DNA of 64,000 nucleotides, from the NCBI RefSeq assembly GCF_900103815.1, contig NZ_FNHZ01000007.1, forward strand, positions 62,001-126,000. Direction: 5' to 3'. A program made the translations under genes and the position numbers. This DNA is from Lachnospira pectinoschiza (GTDB lineage: Bacteria; Bacillota; Clostridia; Lachnospirales; Lachnospiraceae). The notes under the pieces were generated by a model. That model was given only the letters and a program-made list of their open reading frames with translations, was not told the origin of the DNA and made no database searches. This document shows positions 33,836 through 41,980 of this stretch, in pieces (position 1 is the first letter of the stretch; the number at the start of each line of letters is the position of its first letter).

Positions 33836-34600
33836 ATGCAACAAGAAATTTACCTGTATATTATAATTTTTATTTACGGCTTAGTAATTGGCAGTTTCAT
33901 AAATGTATTAATTTATCGACTACCAAAGAAAGAAGATATTATAATTAAAGCTTCAAGTTGCACTAATTGTGGCCATAGATTACAGTGGTACGACCTCGTA
34001 CCACTGTTAAGCTACATATGTTTACGAGGCCGTTGTAGATATTGTGGCAAGAAAATAAGCCTACAGTATCCAATTATTGAATTAGTTAATGCATTATTAT
34101 ACCTAGTTATATTTTTAAGATTTGGATTTGGAATTTATGGAGTTTTAGTTAGTTTATTTAGCTCCATTTTACTTGCAATAGCAGTTATAGATTATAAAAG
34201 CTATATTATTTATGATGGCTTAAATATAGTCTTATTAGTTATAGCCATTATTAACGCAATTATAAGCATAAATTTAGCTGATAAATTTTTAGGCTTTATA
34301 GGAGTTAGTGGCGTTATGTATTTACTAGTTGTAATTTTTAGACATTTTAAAAACATAGACGTCTTTGGAGGAGGAGATATAAAGCTTATGGCAGCCGCAG
34401 GACTTTTCTTAGGACTAAAAGAAACAGTTCTGGCTTTTTTTATTGCATGTATTTTAGGAAGTGTAATACATACTATTAGAATGAAACTGACAAATGAAGG
34501 ACATATATTGGCTTTTGGACCTTATTTATGTTTAGGAATATATATTTCTATTCTATTTGGAAAGGAAATAGTAGCCGCCTATTTAGGCCTATTTATATAA
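33836..34600 (+). CDS. pilD: Prepilin leader peptidase/N-methyltransferase
   Basis: A 254-residue A24-family membrane aspartyl protease that cuts prepilin leaders and methylates the new N-terminus. It has the GSFINVLIYRLP start, the two CxxC pairs of the cytoplasmic methyltransferase domain (CTNC and CRYC), and the catalytic aspartates in AVIDYKSYIIYD and FGGGDIKL (GxGD). About eight hydrophobic segments. It serves the pilin and the four minor pilins in this locus. Confidence 0.95.
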   Translation: MQQEIYLYIIIFIYGLVIGSFINVLIYRLPKKEDIIIKASSCTNCGHRLQWYDLVPLLSYICLRGRCRYCGKKISLQYPIIELVNALLYLVIFLRFGFGIYGVLVSLFSSILLAIAVIDYKSYIIYDGLNIVLLVIAIINAIISINLADKFLGFIGVSGVMYLLVVIFRHFKNIDVFGGGDIKLMAAAGLFLGLKETVLAFFIACILGSVIHTIRMKLTNEGHILAFGPYLCLGIYISILFGKEIVAAYLGLFI

Positions 34601-34609
34601 GGAGGGCAT

Positions 34610-36181
34610 ATGGCATTTGTGAAAGTTAAAGGAAAACTAATTAGTGCAGTCCTAAATAATGAATTCATAAAGATGATGGAGGTATCACTAGTAGGTAAGC
34701 AAATCCATGTTTACAGAGCTGTGACCATTGAAACACCTAAGGACTGCGTAAATGATGGCATATTAACTGATCTTGATAAAATAGCTAAGGCTATGCAAAA
34801 TGCCATGCTTGAAAAGGGCTTTGAATCTAGCAATATCTGCTTTTCTGTAAGCTCTACAAAGATTGCTACAAAAGAAATAGTTATACCAAATTTGCCAAAG
34901 AATAAGATTGCAAAACTTGTAGAGGCAAATGCATCTGAATATTTTCCAGTTAATATTAGTGATTACATAGTTGAATATTCTATAGTAGATAGATTTAATG
35001 AGAATGGGGCTAGTAAGTTAAAACTTATGCTTGCAGCCCTTAATTTGGATACGGCAAAAAGCTACTATGAGCTTGCTAAAAAGCTTGGCCTTAATCTATC
35101 TTTCATAGATTATACAGGTAACTCTGCCTATCAGTTAGTTAAACACCAGATTAATAGCGATTGTAATTTAGTTGTGGAGATTGAAAATGATGGCACCGTA
35201 GTTAACATTTTCAAAAATAATGTCCTAAAATTACAAAGAATAGTTCCTTATGGAAAGTCCCTTTTAGTGGACGCAGTTATGGAAGAATTTGACCTAAGCT
35301 ATGAGGCAGCCCTACTTAAACTGCAAAATGAAGAACTGCTTCAAAGTGAATTTGATGGGGATACAATTACAGAATCTCTACGCTATTTAATTGGAAATAT
35401 TAATAGAATCATGGATTATTACAGCTCAAGAAATAAGGGAGATGAAATTGCAAAGGCCTATGTTTTAGGTAATGCCATTACTATTAAGGGCTTTAACGAG
35501 CTTTTATCTAACGAGATTAAAAAGGAAGTTACAAATCTTGTGGATTTAAATAATGTAATATGTGATAAGAAGACAGCTTTTGAAAAAAGAAGACTTAATT
35601 CTTATTTAAATAACCTAGGTGCTTTAATTGAACCGGTAAATTTTATTCCAAAAGATATTGAAAAAGAAATAGTACTAAGGGATGAATTAAAGCCTTTTAA
35701 GTTAGTTTTAGGCCTGTCAATTATTGTGACGGCGGTTTTGATTATATATCCTCTAACAAAGAATTTCTATCTTGTACAAAAGGAGAAAAATCTTAATAAG
35801 TCCATAAGTCAAAAGAGTGAAATAAATGAAATTGTAAATGAATATTATGATGCTAAGGATGCCTATCTAGATGCTAAGGCCTTTAAGAATTTGACAGTTA
35901 GTAGTGATGATGAATTAGAAAAGCTAGTTAGCATTTTAGAAAAAAATTTACCAGCAGATGTTGTTATAAAAAATATGACTGTATCTAATGGCTATGTAAC
36001 TATATCAGCAACAGCAAGTTCAAAGCTATCTATTGCAGCAATGATTACACAACTAACTAATACTTCTGGTATTAGCAATGTGGAATTGCCAAGCATACAG
36101 GAAAGTAAAAACAGCTTAGAGACAATAGTACTTTCCTTTAGTGTAAGCTTTAACTTTAGCGACCTTAGTGATGAGTCTTAG
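34610..36181 (+). CDS. pilM: PilM-PilN fusion protein of the pilus alignment complex
   Basis: A 523-residue protein joining two normally separate pilus assembly proteins. Residues 1-~335 are PilM: an actin-like fold with an IVEYSIVDRF region and a LVVEIENDGT nucleotide-fold strand, cytoplasmic. At about 341 comes NFIPKDI, equivalent to the INLLP start of PilN, then one transmembrane helix (~365-385), a short coiled coil and a ferredoxin-like extracellular domain (~435-510), as in PilN. In other bacteria PilN's N-terminal peptide docks into PilM, so the fusion hard-wires that contact. The stop-free frame and the PilO gene 16 bases later show that this is one gene. Confidence 0.85.
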   Translation: MAFVKVKGKLISAVLNNEFIKMMEVSLVGKQIHVYRAVTIETPKDCVNDGILTDLDKIAKAMQNAMLEKGFESSNICFSVSSTKIATKEIVIPNLPKNKIAKLVEANASEYFPVNISDYIVEYSIVDRFNENGASKLKLMLAALNLDTAKSYYELAKKLGLNLSFIDYTGNSAYQLVKHQINSDCNLVVEIENDGTVVNIFKNNVLKLQRIVPYGKSLLVDAVMEEFDLSYEAALLKLQNEELLQSEFDGDTITESLRYLIGNINRIMDYYSSRNKGDEIAKAYVLGNAITIKGFNELLSNEIKKEVTNLVDLNNVICDKKTAFEKRRLNSYLNNLGALIEPVNFIPKDIEKEIVLRDELKPFKLVLGLSIIVTAVLIIYPLTKNFYLVQKEKNLNKSISQKSEINEIVNEYYDAKDAYLDAKAFKNLTVSSDDELEKLVSILEKNLPADVVIKNMTVSNGYVTISATASSKLSIAAMITQLTNTSGISNVELPSIQESKNSLETIVLSFSVSFNFSDLSDES

Positions 36182-36197
36182 ATAGAGGGGTGGTTAT

Positions 36198-36938
36198 ATG
36201 AGTAATTTTTTTAAAAATCTTTTTAAGAAGTTAAATATTAGCACCGAAGTATCAACTAGAGATAAAAAATTATTGTTATTGCTTTGTTCTTTTCTACTAA
36301 TTATTGCCGCCTATTATCTTGTATTTACTAGGGTAGATGCAAAAAATGAAAAGCATGAGCTAGAAATTGTAAAGCTTGAAAAGCAAGTAAAGGACCTAGA
36401 AGAGAAGACAAAAAATAAGGATAAGTATTTAGAAGACACCAAGGATTACACAAGCAAAACAGAAGAAATACTATCAAATTATTCCTCAGGCAGCAGTAAA
36501 GCTTATATCATAAATTTTCTAAACACAGTAGAGTCAAGCACCGGAGTATGGATTAAATCTGCCGCCTTTGAAACAGCCAATCCAATTTATACCTTTGGTA
36601 TATTAAATAGCTCAAATCCCGCAAGTACAACTAGTTATGAAACAGATATGGTGGGCTATAGTAACAGCCTATCTATTGCCTATGAGGCAGATTACAATGA
36701 ATGGAAAAATTTTATTAGCTATGTAAATAGCTATTTTAGTAAGAATACAATAGATAATATATCTTCTTCCTATGATGCTTCCTCTAATATCGTGTCAGGC
36801 ACCATGACCATTAGCATGTATTATATTACAAGCACTGATAGGGAGTTTAAGGAATCCACTTATGATTTCATAAGAGGAAAAGACAATTTATTTATGGAAA
36901 ATGTAGACACAACACAGTCAGTTACAGTTAGTGATTAG
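36198..36938 (+). CDS. pilO: Type IV pilus assembly protein PilO-like
   Basis: A 246-residue bitopic protein: a short cytoplasmic N-terminus, a transmembrane helix (about residues 26-44), a Lys/Glu-rich coiled coil (~50-95) and a globular extracellular domain with the ferredoxin-like pattern of PilO. Sequence identity to Gram-negative PilO looks low, so the call leans on topology and on its place after PilM-PilN. It would pair with the PilN part of the fusion protein. Confidence 0.8.
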   Translation: MSNFFKNLFKKLNISTEVSTRDKKLLLLLCSFLLIIAAYYLVFTRVDAKNEKHELEIVKLEKQVKDLEEKTKNKDKYLEDTKDYTSKTEEILSNYSSGSSKAYIINFLNTVESSTGVWIKSAAFETANPIYTFGILNSSNPASTTSYETDMVGYSNSLSIAYEADYNEWKNFISYVNSYFSKNTIDNISSSYDASSNIVSGTMTISMYYITSTDREFKESTYDFIRGKDNLFMENVDTTQSVTVSD

Positions 36939-36950
36939 TAAGGTGGTCCT

Positions 36951-38237
36951 ATGGATAAAAGAAAAGGAAATGAAGGATTTTCTTTAGTAGAGGTTTTAAT
37001 AAGTATAGCTATATTAGCTATTATAACTCTGCCAATTTTATCTATTTTTACAAATGCTGCAAAGACTAATTCAAAAGCTCGTCGCACTGAAAATGCCAAC
37101 ACTGCAGCAAATAATATTATTGAAGAGATAAAAAATGTATCAGTTTCTAATTTAGAAATTGAAGATCTAAATTATAGCTACCAAAAGGAGAGCAATCAAA
37201 GCTTTGAAGATGAGCAGGGAGTGCTCAAATTTTTGGTGTCTAATAATGATAATAATAGCTATACAGGAATTGATGGGGAAGACTTTATAATAGAGGCAAT
37301 ACTTGATCCTAGTTATTATAATGACAACTTTACAAATGGAGAGTCTAATAGCAAGAATAATGTCAACAGCTACGGCCTTTCAAGCTATGCAAGTCTAGAT
37401 AAGGAAAAGAATATTATTTACACAGACGATGCCATAAATGAAGAGGCCGCCACCTACTTTTTAGAATCCACAGGAGACCTTTATGACAGATCTTGTATAA
37501 AAAAGACATCCGTTATTGATGTTAGTATAACTAAAGATAGAACAAGTTCTGATTTTGTCTCTTATATTCAAAAACTAGATGTGACAATTTCCTATTCCTA
37601 CATAGACGAGGCTAGACCTGACCTTAATATTGCTGACTATATTAGAGAGTTTAATTATGAAACGAAACTAATTACAGCCTCTAATTTAGATACAAAACTA
37701 GAGCCAGATTTATCAGAAGATGACTATGACTACATAATTTCTTCTTCTAGTGATTACGAGAATAATGCCAACAAGATTTACATTTTCTATAGCATCTTTG
37801 ATGATTATTATGCAGATGAAAATGTATCTATAGTTGATGGACAAAAAAAGCAGTATGCAAAGGATGAAATCACCATAAATTACTCCTATGATACTAGCTT
37901 TAATAAAAAGGTAGCCTTTTTAAATTTAGATCTACTTTTTATAGAGCAGGAAAAGCAAGGGGATGAAGGCTATGTAGTGCTTAGTAATGACAAAGTAACT
38001 TGTAATTATTATAGTGATGCCAATAAAAGCTCAAGGGAAAATCAAAGTCAAAAGGAAGTATCAAAAGACTTAGTGGTGTCCATTTTTTCCAATGTTGAAA
38101 ACTGGGCCTTATCCATTGAAAATGGCATAAAAAGTCCTGGCAAAAACTACATCTATAGGCTTATTGTAAAGGTCTATTATAGAAGTAGAGAAGAAGAGAA
38201 TTTACTTACAACTATTGTTAGCACAAAGATAGAATAG
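36951..38237 (+). CDS. Minor pilin, PilV/GspI-like, large
   Basis: A 428-residue prepilin with the class III leader: MDKRKGNEG, cleavage before FSLVEVLISIAILAI, and Glu at +5. The VEVLISIAILAIITLP form is typical of the PilV/GspI type. Normal members have about 150-200 residues; this one carries a long acidic, Asp/Ser/Asn/Tyr-rich passenger. First of four consecutive minor pilins. GGTGG precedes the ATG. Confidence 0.82.
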   Translation: MDKRKGNEGFSLVEVLISIAILAIITLPILSIFTNAAKTNSKARRTENANTAANNIIEEIKNVSVSNLEIEDLNYSYQKESNQSFEDEQGVLKFLVSNNDNNSYTGIDGEDFIIEAILDPSYYNDNFTNGESNSKNNVNSYGLSSYASLDKEKNIIYTDDAINEEAATYFLESTGDLYDRSCIKKTSVIDVSITKDRTSSDFVSYIQKLDVTISYSYIDEARPDLNIADYIREFNYETKLITASNLDTKLEPDLSEDDYDYIISSSSDYENNANKIYIFYSIFDDYYADENVSIVDGQKKQYAKDEITINYSYDTSFNKKVAFLNLDLLFIEQEKQGDEGYVVLSNDKVTCNYYSDANKSSRENQSQKEVSKDLVVSIFSNVENWALSIENGIKSPGKNYIYRLIVKVYYRSREEENLLTTIVSTKIE

Positions 38238-38247
38238 AGGAAATCCT

Positions 38248-40728
38248 ATGAAGATTTTTAATAGAAAAAAATCAAAAATAAATTTAAAAATGAATAAAGC
38301 AGGTTCGACTCTTATTATTGTGCTAATTATGTGCTCTTTTATTCTTATTTTAGCAAGCTCAGTAACCTCTGTAGTTATGCTAAATCTTCGCATGAAAAAG
38401 ACTAAGCTTAATTCTAAATCTAGTTTCTACACTTCAGAAGAGGCTGTAGATGAGATTTATTTAAGCCTTTCAAAGACTGCCATGGAAAGCTTTAATATGG
38501 CCTATATTGATGAATTAAGGCGCTATTCAGATAATCTAAATCAAGCAAGAACCGATGCAAGCTTTACTAATGCAAGTGCTAATTCCCTTTTTAGAAAAAA
38601 CTATACAATAAGACTCCTAGAAAAGCTTGGCATAATCACTGAAGCTAACAGGGATAGTTATCTATCTGACATTTACCTATCAGCTAATAGCTTTGATAGC
38701 CTTTTTGGAGAATTTGACGTAGATAAAAAGGAAAATTTAATTGAGACACTAAAATCTTTCCTTGAGACTAATGCAGAAGGAAAGCTTGATGTTAAGGACA
38801 TTTTAAGCCTTAGTCTTACTAAGGAAAATGAAACGCTAACAGATTTTTCAGGCCTTAATGTAAGTCTTGATAATTACACTTTGAAAATAAAAGACATAAC
38901 TATTAGTTATATGACAAGTGCTGGTTATTATTCAGATATAACTATTGATTTTGATATTAGCTTTCCATCCGAGCTTCTTGACCTTGTGGATACTAATATA
39001 ATTGCCACAACTAATTTTTCAAAATACGCTCTTATAGGAAACACAGGCATTATAAACTCTGGTAGCACTAATCTCTATGCAAGTGCTTATGGTGGCGGTG
39101 AAACTGGAATTACAGTAGATAATAATGCTAGCCTAAATTTTAGAGGCGGGGAGAATTCTAATTTAATTTCCGGCTCTGACATAAATATTAAGGGAGGCAG
39201 TTTTAACCTGCTTTCTGGAAGGCTCTGGGGGGAAAACATTTTCACAAAAAATAACCCTTCTAGCCTTACAATTGCAAGCAATGCCAGCGCTTATCTAAAG
39301 GATGATTTGCAGCTAGAAGCAGATAAATCTACTGCCACAATTAATGGAAACCTTTATGGCTACGGCTATGTGACGGCTAACGGGGCTAGTCACCTTTACT
39401 CAAGCTCCATGATAATTAACAGTAATGAGAGCAATATTTATATTAATGCCAATGCAAATGTGTTGCTATCCGGCAATGCCTATATTGGCTATAACGGTTT
39501 AGAAAGCCCCTATGCTACTGGCTTTTCCTATGCAGGCTATGGCAATCAGGAAAGCTATCTAGTGCCTTCTAGATACATTTCCGCTAAAGTAAATCCGGTG
39601 CCACTAATTACTGCCACAGACTATAACACAGCAGGAAACACAGGTGTCATAAACTATAAGGGTAAGGAAGTAACAATTAATATTGATGAGTCATTTTTTG
39701 CTTACGCCTTTCTTAATAGTGATAAGCCCTACGAACTTAAGTTAATTTCAAACGGGGACTCTACTGGCAGCGCCTATTATTATCTTAATTTTAAAAATGT
39801 AGCACTAAAGGCAGTTTATGCAAAACTAATTGAGTCTGATGAGGCCTTTGATGCCTTTAAGGAAAATAGTAGTTATTATCAGGGCTTAAGCAATAGCAAA
39901 AAGGAAGAGTATGAGGAGATTAGAGATGCCCTACATGATAGTCTAAGGGTTAATGCTTCCTCTACAGCTAGCAATATTTATCTTAGCGATTATGCTAATA
40001 TGACAGCCCTTTCAGATAGCATTTATGATAGTTATTTAAGGGCGGTTAATACAGGCTCTACAACTATAGATTTTAACTATGATGCTTACCTTGCTAAATA
40101 TAATAATTACTCTATAAGATATAACATTTTACATAAGATATTGCTTCCAATAGAGGATGTGGATACTAGACTGCTTACAAGTGCAGATATTGGCAGCGAA
40201 GAGGTTATGGATGTTGCTGCCTATAGCGACAACGTTTTCAATAATTTTATATCTAGTGAGGGCTTTAGAAAATATATTCAAAACCGAGCAGTAGCGGCGC
40301 ACAACTACGGTGTTATATCAGAGGATGACTATATGCTTGTTGCCATTGATAATGAGGGCGCTAGTAAAAATGCTGTAATTGTGGATTCTAGCCTAGCTAA
40401 TTCAAGCTACAGCCAGGGCAAATTAAAAATGTCAAAGGGCATAATAATTGCTTCAGGAGATGTAACTGTAAGATCTGATTTTACAGGGCTTATTATGGCT
40501 AAGGGCACAATTAGACTTGAGGGAAATGTAAATATTTACCCTCTAACGGAAAGCCAGATTATGAATATGATTGAAGCAGATGATGGTGTTACAAACGGGG
40601 CTGGAAGCGGTCTTTATCCTTTTAAGTCGATTTTCCTTTATGGCTATGAAGCAGAGGATGAGGACAGCCTAAATAGCACAGACCTTGAATACACGGATTT
40701 AGTTGAAATAAAGAATTGGAGAAATTAA
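38248..40728 (+). CDS. Giant minor pilin, PilX/GspK-like, with beta-solenoid passenger
   Basis: An 826-residue protein. After a basic start, the segment NKAGSTLIIVLIMCSFILIL is a prepilin-like helix with no Glu at +5, as in GspK and PilX, which cap the pilus tip. A helical region follows, then (about residues 265-415) many short Gly/Asn/Ser-rich strands (ISGSDINIKGGSF, ATINGNLYGYGY, SNIYINANANVLLSGNA) that look like a right-handed beta-solenoid or bactofilin-type repeat. A second patch of this kind lies near the C-terminus. Typical GspK has about 300 residues. The stop overlaps the next start by one base. Confidence 0.78.
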   Translation: MKIFNRKKSKINLKMNKAGSTLIIVLIMCSFILILASSVTSVVMLNLRMKKTKLNSKSSFYTSEEAVDEIYLSLSKTAMESFNMAYIDELRRYSDNLNQARTDASFTNASANSLFRKNYTIRLLEKLGIITEANRDSYLSDIYLSANSFDSLFGEFDVDKKENLIETLKSFLETNAEGKLDVKDILSLSLTKENETLTDFSGLNVSLDNYTLKIKDITISYMTSAGYYSDITIDFDISFPSELLDLVDTNIIATTNFSKYALIGNTGIINSGSTNLYASAYGGGETGITVDNNASLNFRGGENSNLISGSDINIKGGSFNLLSGRLWGENIFTKNNPSSLTIASNASAYLKDDLQLEADKSTATINGNLYGYGYVTANGASHLYSSSMIINSNESNIYINANANVLLSGNAYIGYNGLESPYATGFSYAGYGNQESYLVPSRYISAKVNPVPLITATDYNTAGNTGVINYKGKEVTINIDESFFAYAFLNSDKPYELKLISNGDSTGSAYYYLNFKNVALKAVYAKLIESDEAFDAFKENSSYYQGLSNSKKEEYEEIRDALHDSLRVNASSTASNIYLSDYANMTALSDSIYDSYLRAVNTGSTTIDFNYDAYLAKYNNYSIRYNILHKILLPIEDVDTRLLTSADIGSEEVMDVAAYSDNVFNNFISSEGFRKYIQNRAVAAHNYGVISEDDYMLVAIDNEGASKNAVIVDSSLANSSYSQGKLKMSKGIIIASGDVTVRSDFTGLIMAKGTIRLEGNVNIYPLTESQIMNMIEADDGVTNGAGSGLYPFKSIFLYGYEAEDEDSLNSTDLEYTDLVEIKNWRN

Positions 40729-41303
40729 TGAAAAAAATGGACATGAAAGGCTTTAGTTTAATTGAATTACTAATAACGCTTGCCATAATGCTTGTGCTAA
40801 TATCAGGCAGCGCTATACTTATGTCCACTTTAGTCAATGCCAATGAGCAAAGGGCAGTAAATTCACTAAAATCAGAGGTGGAGATGCTTAGAACTAACAC
40901 CCTTTCAATTGATAATTCCTACTATATAGAAATTACTAATAAAGAGGGAATAATCTATATAAATAGCTATAAAAATGGAGATTTAATGGATTCTACTAAG
41001 CTTGGCTCTAGGATTTCCCTTTCTATAAGCTTTACAGAAGGAGATACAAGCACAGGTCTTACCCTATCAAAGGGCACTAGTCTCTTTATTGAATTTGACA
41101 AATCAAAGGGTTCTGTTAAAAGTCTAAATTATGGAGGAAGTGCAGTTAATTCATCTGAGGATGTCAATGGAACTAGGGTTTATTACATAACTTTTACAGG
41201 GGGAACTAATCTAATAGAGAATAGCTTTATAAACTTTAATATAAAGGGCAGAAAAACAAAGTCTTTACTACTTTATTTAAAGACAGGACTCTTTAAGGAA
41301 TAG
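40728..41303 (+). CDS. Minor pilin, GspH/FimT-like
   Basis: A 191-residue prepilin: MKKMDMKG, cleavage before FSLIELLITLAIMLVL, with Glu at +5. The LIELLITLAIM form with a compact C-terminal beta domain fits the GspH/FimT type. A TTG at 40716 is in frame, but GGAG at 40718 and the TAATG overlap with the previous stop favour ATG 40728, which implies translational coupling. Confidence 0.82.
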   Translation: MKKMDMKGFSLIELLITLAIMLVLISGSAILMSTLVNANEQRAVNSLKSEVEMLRTNTLSIDNSYYIEITNKEGIIYINSYKNGDLMDSTKLGSRISLSISFTEGDTSTGLTLSKGTSLFIEFDKSKGSVKSLNYGGSAVNSSEDVNGTRVYYITFTGGTNLIENSFINFNIKGRKTKSLLLYLKTGLFKE

Positions 41304-41311
41304 GGGGAACT

Positions 41312-41968
41312 ATGAAGGAAAACGAAAAGTCAAAAATTACACAAAATAATAAAGGCTTTAGTTTTGTTGAACTTATCATAGCCCTTGCAATTTCAAGTAT
41401 TGTGCTTTTTGCCCTAGGTGTTTTTGTAAGCCAAAGCGTAAGGTCTTATAGAAGGTCAACAGTTAATGCAAAGCTTGAGACTAAGCTAGATAATGCCATG
41501 GCCTTTGGGGAGAGTTGCGTACTAAATGCTAGCTCTATAAGGCTTTTTAAAGTCGGAGATTTAGTTTATCTACTAAGCTATGATAGTGACAACAACCAAG
41601 TAGGCCTTAAGTATGAAAATGAGACTCTGTATTACATTTTCAACCAAGAGGAAAGTTTTATAGCAGAAAACATTACAGACTTTAGTGTAAAGCTAAATAA
41701 GGACATGATAAGTTTAACAAGAAAAGATTCTAATAGCTTTAATCTAGATTATGTCTCAGATTATCCAATGCTTGATATAACTATTAGCTCAAAGCTATCG
41801 GGCCAGGAAAGGACCATAAATAAGAGCTTTAGCACTAGAAATAGCTGTAAGGATAAGCTTTATTTAGGGGAGGGAAATAGTGAGTCTAGTATAGATTTTG
41901 TAAAGCTTAGCACTAGTGAAAATCAAGTGATTCCTACTAGCTTAGTTGATAGTTTTATAAATCAGTAA
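41312..41968 (+). CDS. Minor pilin, PilW/GspJ-like
   Basis: A 218-residue prepilin with a longer leader (KSKITQNNKG), cleavage before FSFVELIIALAISSIVLFAL, Glu at +5. A following SQSVRSYRRSTVNAKLETKLD helix matches the GspJ/PilW type. Fourth minor pilin in a row; the set I/K/H/J is the one that forms the initiation and tip complex in other systems. The next gene starts 12 bases downstream. Confidence 0.82.
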   Translation: MKENEKSKITQNNKGFSFVELIIALAISSIVLFALGVFVSQSVRSYRRSTVNAKLETKLDNAMAFGESCVLNASSIRLFKVGDLVYLLSYDSDNNQVGLKYENETLYYIFNQEESFIAENITDFSVKLNKDMISLTRKDSNSFNLDYVSDYPMLDITISSKLSGQERTINKSFSTRNSCKDKLYLGEGNSESSIDFVKLSTSENQVIPTSLVDSFINQ

Positions 41969-41980
41969 ATAGGAGTGCCT

